A stretch of 64,000 nucleotides of DNA from Saccharopolyspora spinosa NRRL 18395 (GCF_000194155.1 NZ_GL877882.1:10233-74232), one strand, 5' to 3'; positions 27,687 to 36,424 are shown, numbered from the stretch's first letter. Translations and numbers: made by a program. The notes: generated from the sequence alone by a model not told the origin.

Positions 27687-28328
27687 ATGGCGAACACCTT
27701 GGTCTGGCTCACCTTCGACGGAAACTCGTGGTCACCTGAAACACCGGTCGGCGATGCGGACGATCCAACCGATCTGGCAATGGTTGTCCAGCAGGACAAA
27801 CTGAACCTGCTGTTCTCGACAAAAAGCGCGAAGAAGGTGCTGACATTTGACGAAAAAGGCAAAGCGGGGCAGGTGGCTGTCAACGCGGAGACTGACGATC
27901 AACGATTCGCCGAGCTGAAATCTCAGACCGAGGCGTACCAGGCGCTGCCGGTAACCCGGCCCAGTCTCCGGAAATTCATCGTGGCCTCCGCGTGCTACCG
28001 CGGCGCGGTGCGGTACGTCCACACCGGCGAGGACCCGACCGGACCGCTGATCTGGCGGACATTCCTATCGGCCAAATGGAGCAGCGAGTATACTTTTCCC
28101 AACACCGCCTGCGGTCCCGATCCGGCGCTGTGTGTCTTCGCGGGGGTGTTGCACTGTTTCCACCGGGGTGTGGACGGCGAAAATCCGGACAACCCCAGGA
28201 TCTACTGGAGTGTCAGCGACGGTCTCGGCTGGAGCGCCGACCGGCAGACACCCTTTTTCTCACCGGCCCCGATCACGGTCGCCGCGCACGTGGGCAAGCT
28301 CTTTTGCGCCTACGTCAAAAGTTCCTGA
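27687..28328 (+). CDS. Small beta-propeller/lectin-like protein in the eCIS operon
   Basis: The product has 213 residues; GGAAGGAG lies seven bases upstream of the ATG. It has blade-like motifs with W-D/G-x-W spacing: LVWLTFDGNSWSPETPV at the start and IYWSVSDGLGWSADRQTP near the end, with LNLLFSTKSAKKVLTF and LCVFAGVLHCFHRG between. These resemble fragments of six-bladed fucose-lectin or sialidase-type propellers, though the length allows only three or four blades, so it may oligomerise. It lies between the lectin-like gene and a candidate cargo gene on the same strand. Family not firmly known. Confidence 0.6.
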   Translation: MANTLVWLTFDGNSWSPETPVGDADDPTDLAMVVQQDKLNLLFSTKSAKKVLTFDEKGKAGQVAVNAETDDQRFAELKSQTEAYQALPVTRPSLRKFIVASACYRGAVRYVHTGEDPTGPLIWRTFLSAKWSSEYTFPNTACGPDPALCVFAGVLHCFHRGVDGENPDNPRIYWSVSDGLGWSADRQTPFFSPAPITVAAHVGKLFCAYVKSS

Positions 28329-28337
28329 GGTGGGGAG

Positions 28338-29201
28338 ATGTCGCCACGCGCCAAGAAACTCAAAAAAGACGACCGGTCGATCGCCACTCCTGAAACGCGG
28401 GATAGTTCAACCGCCACCGTCGACGGCGGTGCATTCGCCGGTGCCGCGATCCACGTACTCGATACCACCCGGCATGTCCCGAACACCCCCGGCCGCTTCG
28501 AGCCGCCCGTTCCAGTGCAACGCATGTTCGCACCGGAGAAGGCGCCTGGCCAGGTCAGTGGGCCGGTCCTGCAACGACAGTGGGAAATCAAGCAACCCTG
28601 GAACAATCCCACCGATGACGGCGGCACGTTCGGCCGCTCGATCGCCCAGGAGGATCTGGCCACGATCACCGCCGCGGTCGAAAAGGTGACGGCGAAGGCC
28701 GCCACAAGTCGGCCGCGCCTGGTATACCTGGGGATCGGCGTGGGGAACCCTACCGGCGCCTGGGGAAACCCCACCGGGCAGCCGCAGCTGGACATGGGCA
28801 CGCAGATCCGTCCGGGTTTCCTCGCCGAAGCCGAGCAGCAGAAGTTCTTTGTCATCGCCGTGAACTTCAACACCGGGGGAGACGACCCCGTTCAGGAGTT
28901 GAGCAGTTCGGAGAGCGGAATCCATTTTCACGTCAATGCACACGCACCGCTGCTGACCACATCAGAACTGGACAAGCAGGCCGTAAACCTGCTGAAGGGA
29001 CTGGCGGCGGGCCCGAATGACCGGCTCGTAGTGATGAATGCCGTCTCCAACCACCAGTACCAGGCACTCACCGAGCTCGTGACCGGATTCAAGACAAGAG
29101 GTTCCTACCTGACCTCCTACGGGAAACCGGTGAGCAGCACGCACTCGTGCCGCTCAATCAGCGTAGGGCGATGGCCAAGAAGTCAAGCCTGGCCACACTG
29201 A
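28338..29201 (+). CDS. Candidate eCIS cargo protein of unknown fold (likely frameshifted near 3' end)
   Basis: GGTGGGGAG precedes the ATG. The frame as read gives 287 residues ending in a Ser/Arg/Trp-rich tail that looks wrong. From about 29090 another frame reads RFLPDLLRETGEQHALVPLN and continues QRRAMAKKSSLATLSDVFPD to a TAG at 29231-29233, so the original gene probably ended at 29233. The N-terminal ~85 residues are disordered and contain PVPVQRMFAP and GPVLQRQWEI, short QR motifs like those that separate the DUF4157 and toxic parts of eCIS effectors. The core (residues ~110-270; RLVYLGIGVGNPTGAWGNPT, KFFVIAVNFNTGGDDP, NDRLVVMNAVSNHQYQAL) looks alpha/beta. Enzyme class unknown. Confidence 0.6.
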   Translation: MSPRAKKLKKDDRSIATPETRDSSTATVDGGAFAGAAIHVLDTTRHVPNTPGRFEPPVPVQRMFAPEKAPGQVSGPVLQRQWEIKQPWNNPTDDGGTFGRSIAQEDLATITAAVEKVTAKAATSRPRLVYLGIGVGNPTGAWGNPTGQPQLDMGTQIRPGFLAEAEQQKFFVIAVNFNTGGDDPVQELSSSESGIHFHVNAHAPLLTTSELDKQAVNLLKGLAAGPNDRLVVMNAVSNHQYQALTELVTGFKTRGSYLTSYGKPVSSTHSCRSISVGRWPRSQAWPH

Positions 29202-29251
29202 GCGATGTCTTTCCCGACTTCGAAGATCAGTAGGACGCTGCCACGGCCAGC

Positions 29252-31288
29252 TCACCTGCGTCGGGCGAGCAGGCCGCGCAACATGTCGAGGACTCTCGAT
29301 GAGGACGGTATCCGGCCTTTGTTGACTCCGTCCACGAGCTCGTAGGCTGCCAGCGCCAGCGGCTGGAGCTGCTCGACGCTCTGATGGTCCGTGATTCGTC
29401 GAAACTCGGCAATGATCGCGGTGACTTGCGCGTTGGACGGCCCCACCTTGTCGGCAGTAGTTCCCATAGCGCCGAGCGAGGCGTGGATCGCCTCGGCTCC
29501 GGCGAAGTCCGGGCGAAGCGTGGAATTCTTGGGGTTCTTCAGCAGGTCGACACCGCGCACGATGTTTCGGAGCCAGTCGCCGCGGGCGAGTTCTACTGTC
29601 GTCTCCGTCCGGTCACCTGCTGTGCCGCGCTCCACAGACTGCGGGAAAACTCGCACGTTGTGGTCCGTCCCGGCTGCCTCGAGGACCAGCGAGACGAACT
29701 CCTCGGGGTTTTTCTCATAGCGGTTCCGCAGCGGTTCCGGCAATTGGCGGAAGTTGTGGGCGAAGTCGGTCCGCGACATCAGCACGCCCGCGATCGTCTT
29801 GGAGTTGGCCTTCTTTCCCATGCTGTCGGCCTTAGCGAGGTAGTTGCACAGCAGGGTCACCAGCCCGACCAGTTCTTTGGTGCCCGCGGTATTCCCATAG
29901 ACGTCGTGCACCTCACGGGCGGCGTTCTGCGCCGCACGCTGCATGTATGGCTTGTCGAGGGTGAACAAACCGGCGTGCCGTGGCGCAGGCGTTCCGGTCA
30001 GGTAGCCGACCATGTCGCCGATCTGGCCGAGTGCCAGGCCTGCGGTAGCCTGCGGAGCGAACATCAGCGGCTGGCCGTCCGGGTAGATCACGCGGTCGGG
30101 CTTGGGGTTCGCCGGGTCGATCTCGCGTACGGGGATCTCCTTGTCCTGCTGGCGGCGGTTGAGAGTGCGGATCATCTCGACGACCGCGTTCATGACCCGT
30201 TTCACCTCGCCGCGGCTGTTAAGGGGAGCGGTAACCCACTCCAGGTTCGAGCCACCGCTGGGGCTACTGTCAGCGGTCAGGGCGAACCGGTCACCATCGA
30301 TAACGTGCTCGCCTTTGCTCAGGTTCTTTCCGGGCAACGGCGGCTCGCCGAGCTCGTTTCTTTGCAGCCGATCCAGATTCAACCTCGTCAACGCCATCCG
30401 ATAGCGATGAAAGTCGAGTTCCCGTGCACGGGCCAGCCATTCCAGGCCGGACTCGGTCGGTTTGCCGTCATTGAGAACCGGACCTTTTTCTTGGGCAACG
30501 CGGCTCAGCTCCGCAACGAGGCTCAGCTTGGCGTCGCTGGAAAAGCCCAGTTTCTCCAGAGCCTCAGCTGGTTCCGATGTGAGCAGGTGGGCCAGCAGCG
30601 GAGCGCCTGCCTTCCGGTCGTAGTCGCGTTCGGCCTCGCTGTAGGTGGTCTTCTCAGTATCCGTCGAGGGTTCTCGCACGTTCCACTGCGCTTCGAACTC
30701 GAAGCCCACGGCACGTTGAATGGCCGTTGGCTGGGCAGGACGTCCGGTGGTCGCGGCGTGCGGTGCGTGACCGTTCATTGCCCGCGTGGCATTGGCCTGC
30801 GCTGCCCGTTCGTAGCTGTCCCCAGGGGCGGAGACCCGTAGGCCGGCTCCTATGTTCGTGCTGGACACGGAGCCAGCGCGTTGCTGCATCACATGGGTCA
30901 GCTCGTGTGCCAGCACATGCCGTCCGGTGTTCGAGGACGTGTCGTAGTGGCCCTCCCGGAAAACGATATGCGATCCCGAAGTGAACGCGTTGGCCTGAAC
31001 CGACGTGGCCGCGTCGTGTGCTCTACGGCCGGTGTGGACGCGCACGCCGGAGAAGTCAGCGCCCAGCCTCGCCTGCATGTCGGTGCGCACCGCGTCGGGC
31101 AGTTGATGGCCGGGCGAGCTCAGCACGTTATGCACCGCCGAGAGCTGCCCCTTGCCGTCGGGAGCCCGTTGGACCGGGCCGAGCGCGTGGCGCAGGATCA
31201 TGGTGTCGGCCTGGGTGATTCCCGATCGGCCACGCGAGCGCGGTACCACTTGTCTTTCCTGCCGTTGAAGACGCCGCCGGACCCGCAT
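29252..31288 (-). CDS. DUF4157-containing eCIS effector candidate with amidoligase-like C-terminal part
   Basis: The gene converges on the eCIS operon, 18 bases from its end. The product has 678 residues. After an Arg-rich N-terminus, residues ~50-140 are DUF4157: DAVRTDMQARLGADFSGVRV, a HTGRRAHDAATSVQANAFTS stretch and the zinc-protease-like VLAHELTHVMQQ with HELTH at 128-132. A disordered linker ending IQR precedes the C-terminal domain, which starts GFEFEAQW (195-202) and contains SNLEWVTAPL (347-356), then a long helical region to residue 678. The two strand motifs resemble the substrate-binding strands of glutamine-synthetase-fold amidoligases, but this is uncertain. A later ATG (codon 30) is possible because no clear ribosome site precedes 31288. 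DUF4157 marks cargo of eCIS particles. Confidence 0.85.
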   Translation of the reverse strand: MRVRRRLQRQERQVVPRSRGRSGITQADTMILRHALGPVQRAPDGKGQLSAVHNVLSSPGHQLPDAVRTDMQARLGADFSGVRVHTGRRAHDAATSVQANAFTSGSHIVFREGHYDTSSNTGRHVLAHELTHVMQQRAGSVSSTNIGAGLRVSAPGDSYERAAQANATRAMNGHAPHAATTGRPAQPTAIQRAVGFEFEAQWNVREPSTDTEKTTYSEAERDYDRKAGAPLLAHLLTSEPAEALEKLGFSSDAKLSLVAELSRVAQEKGPVLNDGKPTESGLEWLARARELDFHRYRMALTRLNLDRLQRNELGEPPLPGKNLSKGEHVIDGDRFALTADSSPSGGSNLEWVTAPLNSRGEVKRVMNAVVEMIRTLNRRQQDKEIPVREIDPANPKPDRVIYPDGQPLMFAPQATAGLALGQIGDMVGYLTGTPAPRHAGLFTLDKPYMQRAAQNAAREVHDVYGNTAGTKELVGLVTLLCNYLAKADSMGKKANSKTIAGVLMSRTDFAHNFRQLPEPLRNRYEKNPEEFVSLVLEAAGTDHNVRVFPQSVERGTAGDRTETTVELARGDWLRNIVRGVDLLKNPKNSTLRPDFAGAEAIHASLGAMGTTADKVGPSNAQVTAIIAEFRRITDHQSVEQLQPLALAAYELVDGVNKGRIPSSSRVLDMLRGLLARRR

Positions 31289-31980
31289 CGTGACTCCAAA
31301 ATCTTGTTGATGGTCAGAACGAAAGGTTCTGGATGCCCTGGCCGCTGAGTGAGATCTGCGCTCGGTCGCTGGTCATGGACTTGCTGGCGGGGGAGGGACG
31401 TCCACGGGGGTGGGATGCGGGCAGTGCACATGACCGCCGGAGCCGCAGGACTGGTGCCGGAGCGGCTGCTGGTCACTGGGCAGCGTGTCGTCTAGGTGCC
31501 GGGCACGCTGGTCAACGGCACCCAGCGCTATCACGGCGCCCTGCGCCGGGCCTGCTACCTGGCCGCACTGTCGGCGACCAAACACGTCGCGGGGAAGCTG
31601 CACACACAGGTCCTGATCGCACGTTCGAGTATGGCATCGGGCACCGGAAGTACGGAACATCCGTCACCTGTTCAGCGGGGCGTAGGCGGTGACTCTGTTC
31701 GCTGACGCGCTCACTCACCAATCCGGCATGACACGACGGATTAGCACCGATTCTCCGCAGCGGATTCGGCCCTGGTTTGATCGTGATCTGATGGCGTAAG
31801 GTCAGGATCTCGGCGTCCTTGTCCCGGTCGCTCATCGGCAGCAGGCGCAGCATGGCGAACGTGTTTGTCACGCCTTTGCCGGGCGAGCAGGGGCCTGAAG
31901 ACTTCGTGAAGAAGGTATGAACCCAGGGCGGGCATGCTTCGTTATGAGGGTATGGGAAGCCGATGCTTGGGAGTGCGGAC
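31289..31980. other. Region of degenerate sequence between effector and ssgA-like gene
   Basis: No intact gene is seen. A forward stretch around 31505-31600 (RYHGALRRACYLAALSATKH) faintly resembles the C-terminal helix of IS110-type transposases. A clear integrase remnant lies on the reverse strand (annotated separately). The promoter of the effector gene should lie just right of 31288, but no convincing hexamers are visible. Confidence 0.4.
31780..31870 (-). pseudogene. Integrase/transposase N-terminal remnant
   Basis: Reverse-strand translation gives TNTFAMLRLLPMSDRDKDAE followed by ILTLRHQI. This sequence begins many actinobacterial integrase-core transposases (LxLLPMSDRDKDAEILxLRHQL). 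Similarity is lost immediately after the RHQI, so only ~30 codons remain. Confidence 0.65.
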
Positions 31981-32406
31981 ATGATGGCAAACGATCACGG
32001 CACGGTGCTCGCCACCATGATCTTCAACCTGGTAGCCCCGGCGGGAGTGATCGCGCCAGTTGGCGTGCAGCTGCGGTACGACAGCCGCAATCCGTACGAG
32101 ATCTCCATGAAGCTCAACGTGGGCACGGACGGTCAGGTGGACTGGGTGATCGCCCGCGACCTGCTGGCCGACGGGCTGATCGCCGAGGCAGGCGAAGGCG
32201 ACGTGCGCATCCGCCCCCGACTGGACGATCCGACGTTGGTCATGATCGAGATGAGCTCGCCGTCTGGGCAGGCGACCTTCGAGGTGAATGCTGACCAGCT
32301 TGCGGACTTCGTGAACGACACCTACGACGTGGTCGCGCCCGGTGACGAACACCGGTGGATGAACGTCGACGAGGCGCTGAGCCGGTTGCTCTCGCACAAC
32401 CTGTAA
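31981..32406 (+). CDS. SsgA/SsgB-family sporulation and cell division regulator
   Basis: ATG 31981 is preferred, with GGGAGTG five bases upstream; an in-frame ATG at 31963 is possible. The product has 141 residues with the family pattern: VGVQLRYDSRNPYEISMKLN, VDWVIARDLLADGLIAEAGE, GDVRIRPRLDDPTLVMIEMS, the tight turn SPSGQATFEV, and DDTYDVVAPGDEHRW-like text before the C-terminal helix. SsgA-like proteins occur only in morphologically complex actinobacteria, where SsgB recruits FtsZ to sporulation septa. This paralogue stands alone, next to the injection system; its specific role is unknown. Confidence 0.88.
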   Translation: MMANDHGTVLATMIFNLVAPAGVIAPVGVQLRYDSRNPYEISMKLNVGTDGQVDWVIARDLLADGLIAEAGEGDVRIRPRLDDPTLVMIEMSSPSGQATFEVNADQLADFVNDTYDVVAPGDEHRWMNVDEALSRLLSHNL

Positions 32407-32780
32407 TGGCCCGGTTCTCCCGAAGCGCCGCACGCCAGGCGGCTGGCTGGGGAACCTGGCGGCGCTGAACACCTGAAGACTCCGCCACGCTGCGTCTCCG
32501 AGCCGGGAATCCACCCAGCGCAGGCGCAGCGCTGCATGCGGGAATTCGTCGCCGTCGAATACGTCGCTGCACCGCGCTAAAAGCCGTTGTGATCCTGAAA
32601 TCCAGGTCCCCAGCCGTGTCGCTTGGGAGATCATCAGGGGGTGTCCCCTGATTCCGATCCCATCCAGTTTTCCCGTCCACGGGAACCATCTCAGGCGCGG
32701 CGTCGTCCTCGCAGGCCGGGTGTGCGCGCAGCCAGACGCTGATCGCCGAATCCAGTTTGTCGCCGTCGCCGACCACATGA
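32407..32780. other. Gene-poor stretch with an ISAs1 remnant
   Basis: No intact gene. The right part (32660-32780) holds the reverse-strand transposase fragment annotated separately; I see nothing recognisable in 32407-32655. Confidence 0.4.
32660..32780 (-). pseudogene. ISAs1-type transposase remnant
   Basis: The reverse strand encodes VGDGDKLDSAISVWLRAHP, then a short linker and VPVDGKTG. This is the segment of ISAs1-family transposases that precedes and includes the first catalytic Asp (LDGDALDxAIGAWL...VAVDGKTLRG). Similarity ends at the Lys-Thr; the rest of the element is gone. Confidence 0.6.
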
Positions 32781-35700
32781 TTAACCGAACCTTGCTGGTC
32801 GCACCCTCATCCTGGTGAGTTCGGCGTCCCCGGCATGACCGCCGTGTACCCGGATCGCCACGTAACGCGCGGCACCGGCCAAGCGCACTGTCGTGCTCCT
32901 GCGGGAGGCCGGTGGGGGCGCTGGCGTGTACGTACGCCCGTCGGTGCTCGTTTCGACGGTGACGGCGGGCGACAGCCCGTCGGTCCACGTCAGTTCGACC
33001 TCGCCGAGCTGCCAGACCGCGCCGAGGTCGACGACCATCCGGCCGTCGGGGCCCGGGTGCCAGGAGGTCCGCTCGTCGCCGTCGACCGCTGCGCTCGGTG
33101 CGGACATCCCAGGGGGCAGCGGTTCGGTCGGGAACGTTGTGGCCCCCAGGGCGAGATCATCCAGGGGGTAGGGTCGGGTGTTGCGGGCCTTGATCGTCAC
33201 CGTGCGGCGTCCCGGCACCGCCACTTGGCGCGGTGGCTCCCCGGCGGGCTGCACCTGGAGGCGCAGTGGCGGTCCGGCGGGTGCCGTGAGCCGGAGTGTC
33301 GCGCCGTCGGCGACGGTCGCCTGCAAGCCGACGGGCAGATGAGGCCCTTCGGCGGCGCGCACGGTAAACCAAGCCGGTTCGACCCGTCCTTCTGCTTCGG
33401 CCAACGACATCGTGAGATCACTGCCGGCCATCGTGATCACCTGAACGCCACGGTAGAGCGAGACGGCGCCCCCGGCCTCGGGTAGTGCGACGGTGCCGCG
33501 CACCGCCGAGCCGGACAGATTGAGCATGACGAGGTATCCGTCGAGCACGGAAGTGCGCACTGCGGCGACACTGGACGTCGGACGCGGCGCCGTCGCCGCA
33601 GTGGCCAGGGTGCGCGGATCCGGGTGGCATTCGACTTGCAGGGGTGCCGCGCTGCCGTCGGAGAGCAGGATCTGGTCACCGGTGACGATGATCGGGTTCG
33701 GAGAACCGGTCACGACGAACCCGGCACGCCCATCGACGTTGAGCCAGCCTCCGTTGGTGCGGACCGCCGGTCGCGGGTAGGTCGCCGCGGCGGTCCAGGT
33801 ATCCCCGTCCTGCGAGGTCTCGATGCGGTAGCGCCGTCCGGCCGCAGCCTCCCACGCGATCATGACGCGGTCGAACCGCTGTGCCGAGCGAAGATCGACG
33901 GCGAGCCAGCTGTCGGCGCGCGGGCGATCGGCCGCGGCGACCGCCCAGCGCGTGGTCGCATCGCCGTCGGTCGCGTACTTCGCTTCCTTGCCTGGCGACG
34001 CTGACGAGGCGAACGCGGTACCCGCGCGGGCAAGGTCGGTCCCGTCGGTGCCATCGCGCACTTCGAAGGACAACACCGAATAGCCGTACGTCGGATCCGG
34101 TAGCACACCGAGCATCCGGACGTAGCGTGCCGTGACCGCAGGGAAAACGACCTCGTCGGTCCGGCCGCCGCCGGGCGGGGGTGCGGGAGCGGCCGGGACG
34201 GTCACGGTCCGCTCGGCGGTGTGGTAAGTGCGTTTACCGTTCAGTCCCGGAATGCCAGGCATGTCGAGGTTGTAGACCGACACGACGCCCTCTCCCGAGG
34301 CCAAGCCGGTCGTCGCGTATACCGCGGCGCCCGAGGGAAGCGTGGCGAAACCGGCGTAGCCGTTGTCGAACTTCAGCACGGCTGCGGTCGCGTCGAAACC
34401 GTCCCGCACCTTCGTCCAGGTCGCGGCGTTCCGCTTCAGTGTCTTGAGCGCCGTCGATGGCAAGAGCATCGGCGTCGCACCGCTTACGACGAACAGCCAG
34501 TCGTCGTGATGGGGCTGCCAGGCGAACTTGACGAAGCCCGGCTTGCTCACCGCCGCCGTCCACGCGGAAGACGTTCGGTGCGCCATCAATCCGGGCCCCG
34601 CACCGAAATCGCTCACGCCTATCGCGTACGCGTCGAACTCGGCCTGGCTCACCGCCTGCACCGGGCCGCTGTGACTCGCGCGCCATTCGTGCAGCAGGTA
34701 GCTGATCGCGATTTCCGCGCGGGCCTCTGGCTCGTACTTCGGCTCACCGGAGAACTTCGTGATGCGATCGGCCGGCGGGTACGCCTGGTAGGGCTCGAGC
34801 CGCTCGGCAAGCTGCACCTCGGCGCGTGCGGCGTAACGGTCGCCGAGTATTTGGGCGCGGAAGGCGAGCGGGAGGACGTCGCGACCGTAAAGATGTTCGC
34901 GGTCCGCCACCATCGGCATCAACGGTTCGCCCGCGTCGCTGGCCATCAGCAGCATGGTGTGCCACAGCCGCTCGCCGTTCGGCTGAGCGGTGAGCACCTC
35001 CGGCAGCGGCTGCCCCGCGAGCAGGAAATGCATCGCGTTGCGCCCGGAGGTGCGCCACAGCTCCTCCTGATAGTGCGGGCCGAACGAACCGTGGTTCTCG
35101 ACCAGGAACGTGTCGTACAAGTTCTCGGCGGTGTTGGCCGAGATCGGCACGCCGTCCACCACACACGGGTTGGCCAGGTCCGCGACGGGCAGGCCGGTCT
35201 CGTTGCGGCTCCACTTACCAAACCACGCACGCCACGCCACGGCTTGCGGGTCATCCGGCGCCCAAGCGATTCCCGGGGTCAGTGCCTGGGCGTATACGCC
35301 CATCTCCTCTAACTTGGTGTCCCCGACATGCCCACCGGACAATCCGAGTGGCGTCCAGCCACCAGACAGCGGGTCGTCACCTGAGCCCAGCCCCGCCGTG
35401 TAGACGGCTTGGCCGATCGCGATCTTGTCTAGATTCGCCCGGGTAGCATCGTCCAGATCGCTCCACATTAGACGACCGGCGAGCTGGAAATAAGACTGGA
35501 ACGTCGTGTCGAAGTACAGCCGGCGCCCCCACTCGGTGCCGCCGGTGATCACGTTCGATGCGGCGAAGTGCCGGATCGTGTCGACGGTGTGCCGGTGCAG
35601 CACCTCCCGCTCGACCCCAGCGACCGTCGCGTCGTAGCCCTTCCTGGTCAGCAGGACGGCGTTGCCGAGAACCACGGCGAACGTGAAGTCCTTGGCAGGG

Positions 35701-35930
35701 TAGATTCCTGCGGCCCGGTCGAACTGTCGCTCGGCCCAGCGCGTGTGCCGCAGCAACACCCTCAGGTAAGTTGCCGCCACGTCGTCCGAGGCGCCCTGGC
35801 GCCGCGAAACGATCGGCGCGGCCACGGCCCGTGCCCAGGCCATCGGCGTCACCAATCCGGCGGCCACGAGCGCGAGCCCACCTGCGCCGGACGCCCGGAG
35901 AATCCGTCGGCGAGAGCGCTCAATACTCAA
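32781..35930 (-). CDS. Tat-exported large protein with (alpha/alpha)-type N-terminal domain and two discoidin domains
   Basis: TTG 35930 is chosen, with GGTGGAG just upstream, giving 1049 residues; a TTG at 35951 would add seven residues. The N-terminus has a twin-arginine signal (ERSRRRILRASGAGGLALVA...PMAWARA). Residues ~40-480 are helical and Trp/His-rich (VLGNAVLLTRKGYDAT, HGSFGPHYQEELWRTSGRNA, ISYLLHEWRASH), as in alpha/alpha-toroid polysaccharide lyases or hydrolases. A beta-sandwich follows. Residues ~590-720 and ~940-1049 are F5/8 type C (discoidin) domains (ARYVRMLGVLPDPTYGYSVL; AVDGDERTSWHPGPDGRMVV; ARYVAIRVHGGHAGDAELTR). It is probably secreted to bind and cut a polysaccharide; the exact CAZy family is not determined. 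Confidence 0.75.
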   Translation of the reverse strand: MSIERSRRRILRASGAGGLALVAAGLVTPMAWARAVAAPIVSRRQGASDDVAATYLRVLLRHTRWAERQFDRAAGIYPAKDFTFAVVLGNAVLLTRKGYDATVAGVEREVLHRHTVDTIRHFAASNVITGGTEWGRRLYFDTTFQSYFQLAGRLMWSDLDDATRANLDKIAIGQAVYTAGLGSGDDPLSGGWTPLGLSGGHVGDTKLEEMGVYAQALTPGIAWAPDDPQAVAWRAWFGKWSRNETGLPVADLANPCVVDGVPISANTAENLYDTFLVENHGSFGPHYQEELWRTSGRNAMHFLLAGQPLPEVLTAQPNGERLWHTMLLMASDAGEPLMPMVADREHLYGRDVLPLAFRAQILGDRYAARAEVQLAERLEPYQAYPPADRITKFSGEPKYEPEARAEIAISYLLHEWRASHSGPVQAVSQAEFDAYAIGVSDFGAGPGLMAHRTSSAWTAAVSKPGFVKFAWQPHHDDWLFVVSGATPMLLPSTALKTLKRNAATWTKVRDGFDATAAVLKFDNGYAGFATLPSGAAVYATTGLASGEGVVSVYNLDMPGIPGLNGKRTYHTAERTVTVPAAPAPPPGGGRTDEVVFPAVTARYVRMLGVLPDPTYGYSVLSFEVRDGTDGTDLARAGTAFASSASPGKEAKYATDGDATTRWAVAAADRPRADSWLAVDLRSAQRFDRVMIAWEAAAGRRYRIETSQDGDTWTAAATYPRPAVRTNGGWLNVDGRAGFVVTGSPNPIIVTGDQILLSDGSAAPLQVECHPDPRTLATAATAPRPTSSVAAVRTSVLDGYLVMLNLSGSAVRGTVALPEAGGAVSLYRGVQVITMAGSDLTMSLAEAEGRVEPAWFTVRAAEGPHLPVGLQATVADGATLRLTAPAGPPLRLQVQPAGEPPRQVAVPGRRTVTIKARNTRPYPLDDLALGATTFPTEPLPPGMSAPSAAVDGDERTSWHPGPDGRMVVDLGAVWQLGEVELTWTDGLSPAVTVETSTDGRTYTPAPPPASRRSTTVRLAGAARYVAIRVHGGHAGDAELTRMRVRPARFG

Positions 35931-36079
35931 TATTCTCCACCCTGTTGACAACGCTGTCAGCGACGAATAGCTGATTCTGGTTCGTTCCGGCGTGGAGAGG
36001 CAATGCCGCGGGGCAAACCTGTCTGTTTTCAGACAACCGCACTACCTGCTTCGCGTGATCGTCGCAACGGTGACAGGGC

Positions 36080-36424
36080 TCATGATGGCAGCGCGAGGTT
36101 GAAGACTTCAGCGGGTGTCCGCCATCTCAGAATCTTGCGGGGCGTGTGGTTGAGCCGTTCCTCAACTGCTTGCAGGTCCGAGGGTGTGTGGACCGATAGG
36201 TCGGTGCGCTTGGGAAAGTACTGACGCAGCAATCCGTCTGTGTTCTGGTTCGTTCCCCGCTGCCACGGGCTGCCGGGGTGCGCGACAGAACACACCCTCG
36301 CGCAGCAGTGGCGCGATCTGCCCGTGGTAGGCCATTTCCGATCCCTGGTCCCAAGTTAGTGTGAGCCTGGCCGCGTGGGCAGGCCACGCAGTGCGCCTCG
36401 CCATCAACACGCCCTTCATGATCA
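36080..36424 (-). pseudogene. IS30-family transposase C-terminal remnant (frameshifted)
   Basis: Two reverse frames together encode the IS30 catalytic core end: [20 protein letters not shown] and then [60 protein letters not shown] to a stop at 36080. These contain the second Asp (WDQGxE) and the catalytic Glu region (N-x-N-x-x-L-R-Q-Y-F-P-K). A frame change near 36290 and the absence of the N-terminus make it a relic. Confidence 0.8.

Noticed and set aside
29384-30841. 485-codon forward open frame inside the DUF4157 gene
   Set aside because: The opposite strand carries the HELTH motif and DUF4157 pattern; the forward product has no domain features.
31505-31600. IS110 transposase remnant on the forward strand
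   Set aside because: Only one helix (RRACYLAALSATKH) is suggestive; too short to annotate.
35952-36079. Promoter hexamers for the discoidin protein gene
   Set aside because: TTGACA-like and TATTCT-like strings occur near the start, but spacing and orientation do not make a convincing promoter.
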